From Cordilura impudica (Eukaryota > Arthropoda > Insecta > Diptera > Scathophagidae): a stretch of 64,000 nucleotides of DNA. Location of the stretch: the NCBI GenBank assembly GCA_963682025.1, contig OY821519.1:145142394-145206393 (forward strand), read 5' to 3'. This document shows positions 1 to 11,087 of this stretch, piece after piece (positions within the stretch are counted from its first letter, which is position 1; every line of letters begins with the position of its first letter). The translations under genes were made by a program, and so were the position numbers. Below the pieces are notes generated by a model that saw nothing but the letters and a program-made list of their open reading frames with translations, ran no database searches and had not been told where the DNA came from.

Positions 1-1319
1 CTAAAATAATACCTATCCCAAAATCAAATTCTGAGGAACGACTAATAGCCATTCCATGTTATTTGTCAAAAGTTTTTGAAAAAATAATTTTTTTTCAAAT
101 GAATGAATATATAACTCCACAAAACTTAATATCCCACAAACAATCCGGCTTTCGTGCAAACCACAGTTGCGTGACAGCCTTAACTGACGTTTGCGAAAAC
201 ATAAGACGTGACATAGACACCAGCAAAATAACCTTCCGTGTACTTCTAGATCATTCGAAGGCGTTTGACACAGTTGATCATCAAACTCTCTGTATGAAAT
301 TACGACGTTTCTGTAATTTTTCCTCAACATCAACGCTTTTAATTTCCTCTTATCTCACAAATCGCACACAATCCGTATATGTAAATAGCAACTCATCTGA
401 ACCTTTACAACTTATAAAAGATGTACTGCAGGGATCTGCATTAGGGCCACTTTTGTTCTCAATCTATATCAATGATTTACCAGATTATCTTTCTCATTGT
501 AAGATACACATGTACGCTGACGATGTACAACTCTTTCTGAGCACCCCAATCGAATCAGTAGATGAAAATATACACAAAATTAACTATGACCTTAGCCAAT
601 TGTACAGATGGGCGTCAGCAAATGGTTTATGCATTAATCCTAGCAAGTCAAAATGTCTGCTAATACGCAAACGAAATGCAAATCCAGAGTTTGGGAATGA
701 AATAGTTATCAACGGCGACAGAATTGACTTTGGTACAAAAACAAAAAATCTTGGAGTAACTTTTAATAACACTCTAATTTGGTCGAACCACATAAATACG
801 ACTGTTGTTCAAACTTAGATGAAGCTCAGAACTATATGGCACACTCCATCTTTCACTCCCTTAAATATAAGAATACTTCTAGCCAAAACGTATTTAATTC
901 CCGGTATTTTATACGGGTGTGAATTTTTTGCAAGCTGTGATTCATTTAGTAAAGGCAAATTTAATGTTTTATATAACAGCATAATTAGATATGTTTTTAG
1001 ACTAAGAAAGTCTGCCGGAACTTCTTCCTTCACGATTAAGCTTTTAGGCGTATCATTTGAAAATCTGATGAAAATTAGAGTTCTTTTGTTTCTTCACAAA
1101 GTAATTTTCACCGCAAAACCACTTTACCTGTATGATAATCTCCGGTTCGCCAGATCAAACCGAGGGAAAAAATTAATTCTACCTCGTCATCGTTATTTGG
1201 TATCTGTATGGCATGTCTACGTCAACGCTATACGTCTTTGGAATATGCTTCCACAATCTCAGCAACTTAAAAGGAACGCTTCAAATTTTAAAAAATTCCT
1301 TTTTGAATATTTTGCATAA
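1..1319 (+). pseudogene. CR1-like LINE ORF2, reverse transcriptase (5' truncated by window, in-frame stop)
   Basis: Non-LTR retrotransposon ORF2, whose product copies element RNA into DNA at a nicked target. The frame is open from base 3 and enters mid-RT. Visible RT motifs in order are KIIPIPK and YLSKVFEK, SGFRANHSCVTAL, LLDHSKAFDTVDH (motif A), VLQGSALGPLLFSIYINDLP and YADDVQLF (catalytic YADD). The C-terminal region (NLGVTFNNT, IRILLAKTYLIPGILYGCE, RLWNMLPQSQQL, ending FEYFA) follows. A TAG at 816-818 breaks the frame. The paralogue at 37.4 kb has an Asn codon there, so the stop is a mutation of this copy. One substitution, QGSALGP for the usual QGS.LGP with a preceding Pro, is also seen (VLQG rather than VPQG). 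The clade is inferred from the AFDTVDH motif style; Jockey copies elsewhere in the window read AFDKVWH. Confidence in RT is very high, in clade moderate. Confidence 0.9.
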
Positions 1320-1335
1320 CAATTTTATTAATTAA

Positions 1336-3204
1336 CTAGATGTAACCCGGTGTGCTTCGCTACACCGTCCCCCTCCCCCTCCCCTTCCGAATCGTTATGA
1401 AAGGGCTCACGCAAAGTCCCAAGGCTCTCACTAATACAGTAATTCAGATATATCACATTTAATATAAAGTTTGTGTGGGGGTACCATGCGCATTTATCTA
1501 ATCCCGCCCATTTTTTTCTCTGACTACTCACGTTAATAATAGAAACAAATTTGCAAAGCTTTCTCTATCATAGTACTTAATATATATGATATTAAAAATT
1601 TACTTTGTATGGGAGGTGCCACGCCCACTAAAATATTTAACATATTAAAGCCTGTAGCACTCCCATATCCGCAGTAAGACTATGTGAAAATTTCAGGAAG
1701 ATCAAATGAGTAGTTACGGGGAGTACCTCCTACAAATAAACAAACAAACAAATATTACCTCTTTATTATGTTAGTATAGATTATTAGTATAATTTTTTTT
1801 ATTTCAATGCTTGCTGATGCTGATATACAATGTTTTTTGTTTTTTCATTCGGTACAACAATTATCAGATTTTTGGGCATTCCTACCCTGGAGCAAAGTAC
1901 ATGTAGCTGCCCATGAGAAGAAGATGGATTATTCATATTAGATCAGGCAACACTTAACTGTTGGCCTTGAACTTAGAATATCGTTTGGCAATTTTTCTTT
2001 TGAGCGATTTTTGATTTTGCCCATTTTTTATTTTGAATATTTTTTTTTTGGGCAATTTTTATTTTTCGCAATTTTTGGGTTTGGTGATTTTTGATTTTGG
2101 CGATATATCTTCCACAACAAATCACATTGATAACTAACGAACTTGTCAAAAGACTGTCGCTTTCGTAGTGCTTCATATTTTTTACATAGGAGGTGCCACG
2201 CCCACTAATCCCATCCCGCCCAATTTTTATTGGACTACTCACATTAATATCTGATGGAGTCATCCAAAATGTCGAGTCATTCCCTTTTACAGTTATATGA
2301 TATTAGATATCTACTTTGCATGGGTTGTGCTACGCCCACTGCTCGGATCACGCCCATTTTTTTGTTCGACTAATCAGACAAAGAACCTATGGGCTCACGC
2401 AAAGCCACAAAGCTCTCTCTTTTACAGTACTCCAGATATATGACATTAAATAGTTACTTTGCATGGGAAGTGCCACGCCCATTGTTGTGAACCCGCCAAT
2501 TTTTGTTCGACTACACATACTAAGATATGATAGGCTCGTGCAAAGTGTCAAAGCTTCCTTTTTTAGCACACCAATTATATGATATCATATATTTACTTTG
2601 TATGGGCGGTGCCACGCCCACTGCTCCGATCACGGCAATTTTTTGTCTAACTAATCAAATGAATAACTTATGGGCTCACGCAAAGTCCCAAGACTCTCAC
2701 TATTACAGTACTCCAGATATATGGCATTTTATATTTAATTTGTATGGCAGGTGCCACGCCTATTGGTCCGATACTGCCTATTTTTTGACCGACTACTTAC
2801 ATTAATAATAGGTGACATCAGACAAATTTGGAAAGCTCTCTCTATCACAGTACTCGAGATATATATTGAACTATTACTTGTATGGGAGGTACCGCGCCCA
2901 CTTATCCGATCCCGCCCATTTCCGGCGTAGCTGCTAATATTAACAATAGGTGACTCACACAAATTTTCAAAGCTCTCCCTATCATAGTACTCACTATATG
3001 TATATGATATTAAAAAGTTTCTTTGTCTTGGAGGTGCCACGCCCACCAAAAATATTTAAAAAATTATAGCCTATAGCACTTCCCATATCCGCAGTAAGAC
3101 TCTATGAAAATTTCAGGAAGATCAGATGGGTAGTTACGGAGATTACCTCCTACAAACAAACAAACAAACAAACACACATTACCTCTTTATTATATTAGTA
3201 TAGA
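1336..3204 (-). mobile_element. Non-autonomous Helitron, composite, 1869 bp
   Basis: Rolling-circle transposon read on the minus strand. Its 5' end (at 3204) is TCTATACTAATATAATAAAG, preceded by A. Its 3' end (at 1336) is CTAG followed by T, with the stem-loop GGTGT/ACACC about ten bases inside. These are the diagnostic Helitron ends (TC, hairpin, CTRR, insertion between A and T, no TSD). Removing it restores a sequence colinear with the LINE paralogue at 36.5 kb. The interior is several diverged units of about 130-150 bp, each with a GTGCCACGCCCACT-type core and a CAGTACTCCAGATATATGAC block. A second 5' terminus lies at 1780, so the unit may be two Helitron ends fused, with one shared 3' end. 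Confidence 0.85.
1797..1945 (-). pseudogene. Helitron helicase C-terminus, remnant
   Basis: The minus strand encodes a short tail reading SHGQLHVLCSRVGMPKN, then IIVVPNEKTKNIVYQ, ending LK and a stop. Autonomous Helitron Rep/helicase proteins carry a helicase motif VI of the form SHGQLYVA.SRV close to the C-terminus, followed by a similar NIVY segment. It is far too short to act and upstream sequence is not helicase. It shows that the composite Helitron came from an autonomous parent and supports the minus orientation set by the ends. Confidence 0.75.
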
Positions 3205-3440
3205 TTAAATTTACTTATTTTATTTTTTTCTTTTTTGTAATCTTGTATTATTTTCTTGGTTATTTGGTGTACCATTTTTTCTTAAATATTTTCTGTATTA
3301 AAAATATATGTATTTTGTAAGCCCAAATTATAACTGACAATTCTCATGCCTTAGCATTATTATTCCTGTACTGTAATTATAAGATTAGTTCTTGTTGTAC
3401 AGGAAAGCAAATAAATAAATAAAAAAAAATAAATAAATGA

Positions 3441-3734
3441 GCTATCGCCAAATTAGATGCACGTACATGTTAAAAAAAAATATATAAAAATTAAAAAAAT
3501 ATATAAACAATTTTTTTTTTTTTTGTAATTATTTTTTTTTTTGTGAGTTTTCGGCAGTAAAAGTACGTGTTTCGTTGTTCCTATTTGATATTCTTAAATA
3601 TTTAACAATTTTTAAAAATTTGGTTCAATTTCGACTTCTTTTCTAGCTGAAAATGATCGACAGTATAGCTTCCGTGGAAGTCGCTCCTTAGATCGACACA
3701 ATGCACTGCCTTTGTAGAGAGCATACACTGAATG
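3441..3734. other. Intergenic, AT-rich, nothing recognised
   Basis: Between two LINE copies. It contains T-rich runs around 3510-3545 and no coding or repeat signal I can name. Confidence 0.5.
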
Positions 3735-3926
3735 TTGTATTGTATTATATTGTATTTATTTATTTAATGGGATTTTCTATTACAACAAGACACAGTATCT
3801 TCTAAATTACAGTAATGGAATCAGATAAGTTGTTCAGTATATATTTAATATCAGTAACTCTTAATCTAAATTTAAAATATTATAAATTACAATTAAAAAA
3901 CATTTAAAAAAAAAAAACAAATAAAA

Positions 3927-5613
3927 TCAATTAAAGTATTGGTATAGTAATTTTCTAAACCCTATTGCGTTTCTTGTATTTTGTATGACATTAGGAAGCT
4001 GATTCCAGAGAAGAATAGTAAGAATAAAAAATTGACATTCAGAGGCATGGTCTCGGTATTTAAATTGAATTATTCGATTCCCTCTGGAAGATCTTGCGAA
4101 CTTGAATCGTTCAAAAAGATATTTTGGAGCCTTTGTTATAATAATTTTATGTAGGAATATAATGTTCTTGAATTTAATATAGTTGTCAAATGACATGTGT
4201 GAGACATGACACGAGTATTGGGATACATGATCAAAGTGATAGCGAATAATATTGTTGAAAGTTACAGTAAGTTTTCTGTTATCCCTAGAGTTTCAACCTG
4301 TGAAAACCTCAGATGCATATAGTAATGTTGGTAAAAGATGTTTTAGCAAGTAGCAATCTTATTTTCAGTGGAGTAAAGTGCAGTGTTAACCATAAACTTG
4401 TAATCATACTATAAATTCTGCCACAGGATTGATTAATATGATCTGACCAAGTCAGAGTTCCATTAAACACAACTCCGAGATTTCGTACAGAGTCCACGAT
4501 GTCAATTTTAAAGCCTCCAAGGAAGACATTTATCTCATTATCCAAATGCATCACGTTCTTCTTTTTTATAATACACTTTGATTTATTTGGATTAAGTCGT
4601 TGCCCAATTTAAAATTTGTTTGAGATCATAATTTAATTCTTGAGTTTTGGAAATAATTGAATCTACTTAAATCTACTAAATATAGCTGAATGTCATCAGC
4701 GTACATCTGATCCTTAGAGAATTTAATTTGTTGTGGAAGATCATTGGCATATATCGAATAAAGTAGTGGTCCAAGGATTGAACCCTGTGGTACCCCTCTT
4801 ATAACTTGCAGTGAGTTTGAGATGGAGCTACCATTAGCAACAGATTGGGATCTGTTTGTGAGATATGAAAACATGAGTCGAACTGCTAATGTAGAAAAGT
4901 TAAAAAACCTCTTCAGTTTGAGGCATAAAATTGAGTGGTGCACCGTGTCAAATGCCTTTGAGTGATCCAATAAAACCAAAAAATACATCAGATAAAGCTG
5001 ATATACAGCTATGTTGTGGCCTGAAACCAGATTGACGCTCTGTAAGTAAGTTGTTGTCGTTTAAATACCTAAAGATTTGTCTGTGTAAAAGGTGCTCGAA
5101 AACTTTTGAGAGATATGGAAGAATTGCAATCGGGCGGTATTCGTTACCCGTTTTTGGTATTGGTATAATTTTGGCATGTTTTCACTCCACTGGAAAGGTG
5201 CTAGTAGTGATTATGGAGTTAACCAAGTACATTATGAAACGGAAAATCCATGGTAAAATCATTTTTATAAATCTGGGGTGTATATTATCAAGGCCCACTG
5301 CATTCGATTTAATAGCATTGAAACTTTCAATTACCTCTGTTAGTGTTACACACTGAAAGTTAAATTTGGGAATGTTTAAATTATTACAGGGAAAACCATC
5401 ATAAAATTCGTTATTTACGGCTGGTAGTGGAATATTTACAAAAGCTTCATTTAGCGCATTAATGTCAACATTCATTGATTGACTAATGGTCTTATTTATT
5501 CCAGTTTCGCGTATTTTTTCCAGGTTTTTACTTCCAATAGCTGTATTAAATTCATTAAAATAATAGGAAGACTTATCATGCCTTATTTTGGAAACAACCG
5601 CTTTCCTAGCCAT
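3927..5613 (-). pseudogene. LINE reverse transcriptase and C-terminal region, frameshifted
   Basis: Pieces on the minus strand, in order. 5613-5182 holds the pre-RT region with NAIKSNAVGLDNIHPRFIK. A frame break precedes the palm motifs at 4988-4626: LLDHSKAFDTVHH, VPQGSILGPLLYSIYANDLP and YADDIQLYL (catalytic YADD intact). 4554-4309 reads NLGVVFNGTLTWSDHIN and PLKIRLLLAKT. 4196-3927 reads FKFARSSRGNRII and LLWNQLPNVIQNT, ending LLYQYFN. At least three frame changes exist, so it is not functional. Confidence 0.85.
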
Positions 5614-5671
5614 CTTATATTCGTCGTGATATTCTGATATCCTGTAACGTTTCCACTTCTGATACAGATTA

Positions 5672-7095
5672 TCACGGTGTTCTATTAGAATTCACATTTT
5701 TAATAGTTTTCGTTTTGTTGAGGACATGTTTGTTGTAAACTCCTAAAATTGTACCATTAAGAAATGACAGTTGTTCTCCAACAGTCGGTAAATAGAAAAT
5801 TTGATCCCATGGAGTAGAACAAAGATCATATCCCAAAGCCAAGATATCAATATTATTAAAATCACGATATTCAAAATGATATGATAAGAAGAGTAGATCG
5901 TGCTTTGAAAATGCTGGTGCTGCTAACTGATCGTAATGAAGGACTTTACTTTCATTACTGGTAAAGAAAAGATCAAGCAAAGTGCTATTTGTTGACGTGA
6001 AGTGTGTAGGTCTCGTTGTGTTGACAGCTGACAAGTTAAACATCGACATTATAGTGGTAAGATTTGAGTCATCGAAAAGATTGTTATTAAAATCACCTGA
6101 TATAATGACTTCGGAGTATGACATTGATGAAAGCTCCAGCTTCGTGATAAGACTGTCAAACTTTATCCGTTTATGTGGACTGTATACCAGAGTTCAGAAA
6201 AAAACACACACTGAATAAAAAACTCGTACATATATGTAAACAAACATAACTTAGACCAACACACACATATTTTTATTTTCATACCAATTATGTTTGTTTT
6301 TAAATTTTCTTCGGTGCCCAACACAACCATGACTGTGTTCGTTTTAATATTTCGTTATTTACACGAACATTTTTGTATCACATACTTTTTGTTTCAATCA
6401 CACATAAAGCACACATTTTTGAGTGTTGCTTTATTTGAAGTTCATGTTCTGGTACGTGTAGTGAAAAAAAACACAGAACATGTACAATAAACAGGTTCGA
6501 GTTCAGTTATATTTTAAGTCGTGTTGTGGCTCGTGTAGTAAGAAAAAACACAACATGTACAATAAACAGGTTCGAGTTCAGTTATATTTTAAGTCGTGTT
6601 TAAGTCGTGTTTAAAATATAACTGAACTCGAACCTGTTTATTGTACATGTTCTGTTTTTTCTCACTACACGAGCCACAACACGACTTAAAATATAACTGA
6701 ACTCGAACCTGTTTATTGTACATGTTCTGTGTTTTTTTTTCACTACACGTACCAGAACATGAACTTCAAATAAAGCAACACTCAAAAATGTGTGCTTTAT
6801 GTGTGATTGAAACAAAAAGTATGTGATACAAAAATGTTCGTGTAAATAACGAAATATTAAAACGAACACAGTCATGGTTGTGTTGGGCACCGTAGAAAAT
6901 TGAGAAACGCACATAATTGATATGAAAATAAAGATAAGTGTTGGCTGCTTTTGAACAGAACATTGTGTGTTTCATGTGTGTATTTTCTGAACCTTGCTGT
7001 ATACACATCCTAGAAGAAGTTTATCACCACGACAATTTACGTCTACAAAAACATATTCCACGTCATTAGCTATTTTATGTGTACAATTTAATTGA
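5672..7095 (-). pseudogene. LINE endonuclease (EEP fold) fragment, interrupted by a transposon
   Basis: Apurinic-type endonuclease that nicks target DNA. On the minus strand the frame upstream of the insertion reads LNCTHKIANDVEYVFVD and KLLLGCVY. Downstream of the insertion it continues in the same frame as SPHKRIKFD, then VIISGDFNNNL (the GDFN catalytic motif), TRPTHFTSTNSTLLDLFF and SKHDLLFLSYHF (the S.H.L motif). The 809-bp hAT element sits between CVY and SP, and the 8-bp duplication accounts for the join, so this part was intact when the insertion happened. Bases 6188-6996 within this span are the transposon and not coding. Confidence 0.85.
6188..6996. mobile_element. hAT-type foldback/MITE element, 809 bp, 8-bp TSD
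   Basis: Almost entirely two inverted arms of roughly 400 bp each meeting near 6600. The ends read CAGAGTTCAGAAAA on the left and, reverse complemented, CAAGGTTCAGAAAA on the right. The flanking duplication is CTGTATAC at 6180-6187 and 6997-7004. A CAG-start TIR and an 8-bp TSD are hAT hallmarks. Within each arm is a second repeat, with the GGTTCGAGTTCAGTTATATT block present twice. No transposase is encoded, so it is non-autonomous. Open frames across the arms are only mirror images of each other. Confidence 0.9.
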
Positions 7096-7605
7096 CATTA
7101 ATAATTCAAAAAATATTGCTTCATCGCTTAGAATGATTTTATTCAAAAAATCGTCATCCATGTGTTGATGTGCAACAATCCATTCAACGAACTCTCGTGC
7201 ATGGCCATTGGGCTTCAGTTTTTATGCCGTTTGAATTTTATAAGTGTGGAGACTCACATATTCAATGAGTATTATTTGATGAGACCTTCTTGAAAATTGA
7301 ATTTTTCAAAAAATCCGATGTGATGACCCCGGACTATCAAGAACATTTCTAAGCACTGTTTCGATATAGCCATTTGAATGGCTTGTTTTTGGACAGCCAG
7401 TGTGATTCAGTTGACGAAATTAGATCAATATCAGACATTCAATATTTTTGAAATATTGTTCAACAATGAAAACGCATTGTTCTCTCGTGTATTGCTTAAT
7501 TTTTACTAACCGTAAACGATCAGCTGTCAAACTGTTTTTTTTTCGTAATCGACACTTGGCGGCAAATTAAAATTAAGTGTAATTTTGGGACACCCCTTTG
7601 TTTCT
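7095..7605 (-). pseudogene. Mariner/Tc1-like transposase remnant with one TIR
   Basis: Minus-strand remnant of a DDE transposase. The N-terminal start is recognisable as YTREQCVFIVEQYFKN, a helix-turn-helix opening common in insect IS630-Tc1-mariner proteins. A later block reads ARE-FVEWIVAHQHMDDDF, then NKIILSDEAIFF, where SDEA holds the first catalytic Asp. The sequence between is shifted and shortened. A TIR-like end, read on the minus strand as AAGGGGTGTCCCAAAATTAC, lies near 7575-7600. The other end is lost at the junction with the LINE endonuclease. Confidence 0.75.
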
Positions 7606-8874
7606 ATTCAGAACAACTAAAATTTGGCTAATGTTTATTTCCTTTTGCTATTGCTCAGATCCTTTCGAGAAATGGTCGCCCTAGAAAAAACTGGCTCATT
7701 TGCTGTCTTATGCCGGTTTGTAAAGAATTTTGTAATTCTCCAAAAATTTGTTTTGTTCTTGCCAAATCACACCTTCTTTAAATATCGCAAATTTAATGAC
7801 ATCTATTTGACTGAGCCCTTATTTTGGTTGATTATTGAAGAATAACATTTTGTTTAAAGTAAACGGAATTTGGTTAAACTAAAATATGCATCTATTGAAT
7901 ATTTTTTCGTACGTATTTTCAAAAACTCCGTTAGTACAATTAATGTTTCATTTAAGAACTATATTCATATTAATATACATCATGAAATGTAAATATATAA
8001 AGATACAAATCGCCTTAAATAAATATCAAAATTTAAATACTCATATGAAATTTAGAAAATAATAAAGAAGTGGATAAATGAAAAAAAAAAATACAACATA
8101 TAAAAATATTTAGACATTTCATACTATTTTCTAAAAACCGTCTGTTCGATGTTTAACAAATTTTCCATTAGCGTCAATGCCATCAACCTTTTATTTTCTT
8201 TAACTGGGCGAATAGAAAAACTCGTATTTATTCTTACATGTATAGTAGTATTAAAATAATACATTTGTGTATTTGTGTAAGTTTAGCTGTGATATAACTT
8301 ACTGTATGCGAGATGACAGATTGTATTTTTAATGAACTGACTGGTTGAGGTAGTAGTAGTACGTACAATTGTACTTACAAGAAATGTCAATAGTAAAAAA
8401 AAAAAAACAACAACACATGATATTAAAGTTAAGGCTCATTTCATATTAAGCAATAATATTTGTACCAACTTGATAATAAACATTTTCATTATCAATTACA
8501 ATTTACTTATTTATCAATGGTGTTGTATTTGCATTATGGAACTAAAATCTTATAAGTATTGCTGAAATGAAGACGTTCAGAATATCTCAACTACCTCGTT
8601 GTCAGAGGAGGTAATCAGCGATATCCGACTTAAGGATCGAAAAATATCACTTTGTGAGTCGATAAAATGTTCGCAAATATAAATAAAATTTCCCGAAATT
8701 GTTATTTAAATATACCATGCAAATAAGGGCGTAATTCAATAATTGCTTTAGTACTTGAAAAAAACGGGTGCTTTTTTAAACGGTACTTGTTTAAGAGAAG
8801 GTAATTAAATGATCTAACCCATAAAAACAAAATTTTTATTAAAACTCTTTCTTGCCTTATGCATATAAATTTTG
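7606..8874. other. Intergenic, no recognised feature
   Basis: AT-rich sequence with short runs such as A11 near 8397 and no convincing coding similarity. An open frame at 7624-7845 (+) has no family motif and is probably chance. Confidence 0.5.
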
Positions 8875-9245
8875 AATCTCTCCGTGACTGTGCGGGACTT
8901 TACGTGACTATTTTAGAATTAATCTTTGGGCACAACAAGTCTATGGGCAAATCTTCAGATCGATCAGATGAGGGAAAATGGGGTTCAAATTACTCCATGA
9001 TTGTACGTGACTGTGCGTGACTATATCAAAGTTAATCTTTCTTTGCGGCAAGTCTATCGACCAAGTCAGATCGGTCGGATAAGGGGATAAGTGTCAGATC
9101 GATTGGATGAGGGGAAATCCGTTTTAAATCTCTCTGTGACTGTGCGTGACCATGCGTGACTGTGCGCGATTAAGTCGAAGTTAATCTTTTTTGACAGCAA
9201 GTGCATGGACCAAGTTTCAGATCGATCGGATGAGCGAAATGATAT
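8875..9245. repeat. Diverged tandem repeat, about 120-140-bp unit, three copies
   Basis: Three units each begin with a TCTCYGTGACTGTGCGTGAC-like block and contain GTTAATCTTT and AGATCGATCGGATGAG-like blocks. The units are clearly related but differ by substitutions and small gaps. Within unit three the short motif GTGACTGTGCGTGACCATG is itself locally duplicated. Function unknown; the adjacent tRNA-like head suggests that they could have travelled together. Confidence 0.6.
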
Positions 9246-9255
9246 TTAGACCAAT

Positions 9256-9354
9256 CAGCCCCGGTAGGTGAGTAGGTAGCGTGCTCGCCTATCATGTGGG
9301 GGTCGTGGGTTCGATTCCCACCAGAGGCTTTGGTCTGTCGCTGCAAAAAAAAAA
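9256..9354 (+). repeat. tRNA-derived SINE head or tRNA pseudogene with poly(A)
   Basis: A tRNA-like block with a perfect T arm (GTGGG, loop TTCGATT, CCCAC) containing a B-box GGTTCGATTCC, an A-box-like TAGGTGAGTAGGTAGCGTG stretch and a partly paired acceptor (AGCCCC with GAGGCT). The anticodon loop would be ATCATGT (CAT), with one mismatch in the stem. It is followed by a 20-base leader and A11, the arrangement of a short tRNA-class SINE. No clear duplication flanks it. A functional tRNA is unlikely because of the acceptor and anticodon-stem mismatches. Confidence 0.5.
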
Positions 9355-9386
9355 ATGAACACACTACTCCCTCTGAGAGATCAACA

Positions 9387-9827
9387 CGACTTAAAATTAA
9401 AAATTTAAACACGACTTAAAATATAACTGAACTCGAACCTGTTTATTGTACATGTTCTGTTTTTTCTTAGTACACGAGCCACAACACGACTTAAAATATA
9501 ACTGAACTCGAACCTGTTTATTGTACATGTTCTATTTTTTTTTTTAGTACACGTACCAGAACATGAACTTCAAATAAAGCAACACTCAAAAGTGTGTGGT
9601 TTATGTGTGATTGAAACAAAAGATACGTGATACAAAAATGTTCGTGTAAATAACGAAATATTGAAACGAACACAGTCATGATTGTGTTGGGCACCGAAGA
9701 AAATTTAAAAACAAACATAATTGATATGAAAATAAAAATATGTGTGTGTTGGTCTAAGTTATGTTTGTTTACATATATGTATGTACGAGTTTTTTATTCA
9801 TTGTGTGTTTTTTTCTGAACTCTGGTT
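9387..9827. mobile_element. Single arm of the hAT foldback element
   Basis: Very similar to the right arm of the element at 6188-6996 and ends in the same TTTTTTTCTGAACTCTG terminus. The centre begins with a duplicated AACACGACTTAAAAT block and the opposite arm is missing. No matching 8-bp duplication is visible on the left. It is a deletion or recombination product. Confidence 0.8.
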
Positions 9828-10344
9828 AATAGAGAAACTTGTTATTCATTATCTCTCATATCAACTAAAGGCCAGTTTACACTATCACACTTTCTAATAC
9901 GACCTGTCAAAAAGTCGAGTATTATGAAAAAGTCGTGTCATGTAAAAAGTTTATGTTATGAAATTGACAGTCTGTAGGATTTTATTTTCGAATTCCGATG
10001 GTTTTAGAAACATTTCTAAAAACTTGCCATTTTCATCGTACCAGTAGTGCGATTCTGTATTTTTTAACAATAAACGTTAACGTTACTTTTACCAACACGG
10101 TTTATTGCTTGTGGTAATGTATATCGATTCAGTGACTCAATTTTAACAACGTTGTTAAAAATGTCAATGATTTATTATTTTTGCACAAGGTAAGTAAATC
10201 ATGTGCATTTTTATTATGTTATAGAATGGCAAACAACCCACCGTGCTTTGCATAACGCCTCATTGCAGCGAAATTTTGGACTTCCCTCTAGTTGGTTTGG
10301 AATAGGGGTCATTAGCCAATGGGTAACCAGAATCACCTGCATTA
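9828..10344. other. Intergenic, no recognised feature
   Basis: No gene or known element seen. Small imperfect palindromes occur, for example around AACGTTAACGTTA (10073-10087) and AACAACGTTGTT near 10150. Confidence 0.45.
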
Positions 10345-11087
10345 TTTTTATACCCTATACCACTGTGTAGTTTGGGTATAATGACTTTGTGCTGCTGTTT
10401 GTAACTACCAAAAATATTTGACCTAGACCCATCTTTTATTATACCGATCGGATCAGAATCACTTTCTGAGTCGGTTTAGCGATGTCCGTCCATCCGTCCA
10501 TCTGTATGTCCATGTAAACCTTGTAATCAAACTACAGGTCGCAAATATGAATATATTTTGATGAAATTTGGTATATATATTGAAAGTGGTGAAAATCGGT
10601 CCATGTTCAGACCTAGTCCTCATACAAATGACCCCTATGAAATCGACATAAATTGCCATAAAATCCGAATTATCATATAGATCTTAGTATAATTGGGTTT
10701 GTATATGTTTATTGTATCCACTAATCAGTACTTCATAGGCCCCATATAGAGCTGCTTCCCGATCTTCAATTAAATCTATCAAAAAAACAAAAATATTTCA
10801 CAGATTTTCCTCAAATTTGGTTCGTATATATTTTTTCAAAATATAAGTGACTTTCCAAACATGGTCTGGATCGATCCATTTTTTGACCTATTCCACATAT
10901 AAATATAGCACCCGATATGTACTTTTTGATATCTGCAGCCAAAAAAAATTAATAACAATGCCACTCAAATTTGGTTTTTGCTTATTTTCGATATCTAGTT
11001 AGTTGGGCCGAAGAGATAGGGTTTCTAAACCATGGTATAGGGTATCGTATTGTCGGTCTAGACCGACTATAATTTTCTTACTTGTTT
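10345..11087 (+). mobile_element. mini-me/DINE-like element (family A), old copy
   Basis: Non-coding dipteran repeat. It opens with a stem of TATACCC and GGGTATA around CACTGTGTAG and carries a (GTCC)n-type tract (GTCCGTCCATCCGTCCATCT). Near its 3' end the motif GGTATAGGGTATCGTAT mirrors the start, followed by the palindrome CGGTCTAGACCG and a final CTTACTTG before a T run. Such elements were described in Drosophila as mini-me and later linked to Helentron-derived DINEs. Copies at 20.5 and 38.5 kb are much more like each other than like this one. Confidence 0.8.

Larger units (their letters stand above)
1320..3440 (+). mobile_element. 3' UTR and A-rich tail of the CR1-like LINE, split by a Helitron
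   Basis: Untranslated 3' end of the LINE above, present as 1320-1335 and 3205-3440. The two parts rejoin exactly when the Helitron between them is removed. The second part matches the reverse complement of 36259-36500 along its length, including a TCCTGTACTGTAATTATAAG block shortly before the tail. The tail is an AAATAAATAAAT-type microsatellite, not a pure poly(A), as expected for CR1-like elements. Confidence 0.8.
3735..7095 (-). mobile_element. CR1-like LINE, decayed, with a hAT element nested in its endonuclease domain
   Basis: Minus-strand LINE whose 3' tail (an ATACAA/TAAA microsatellite) lies near 3735-3765 and whose 5' part ends at about 7095, where it abuts a mariner-like remnant. 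In order it shows an endonuclease, a linker, RT and C-terminal region. It belongs to the same broad group as the copy at the window start but is clearly a different subfamily. It is 5' truncated or recombined, since no ORF1 is visible upstream. Several frameshifts divide the ORF. Confidence 0.85.

Noticed and set aside
6290..6914. Several open frames in both directions across the hAT element
   Set aside because: They are mirror images caused by the inverted arms and contain no transposase motif.
8346..8356. TGAGGTAGTAG, the first 11 bases of let-7
   Set aside because: The match stops after 11 bases and the flanks do not fold into a let-7-like hairpin with a complementary arm; chance is likely.
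9170..9412. Open frame (minus) with ASGGNRTHDP
   Set aside because: This is the reverse reading of the tRNA-like T arm (GGTTCGATTCCCACC), a well-known source of spurious proteins.
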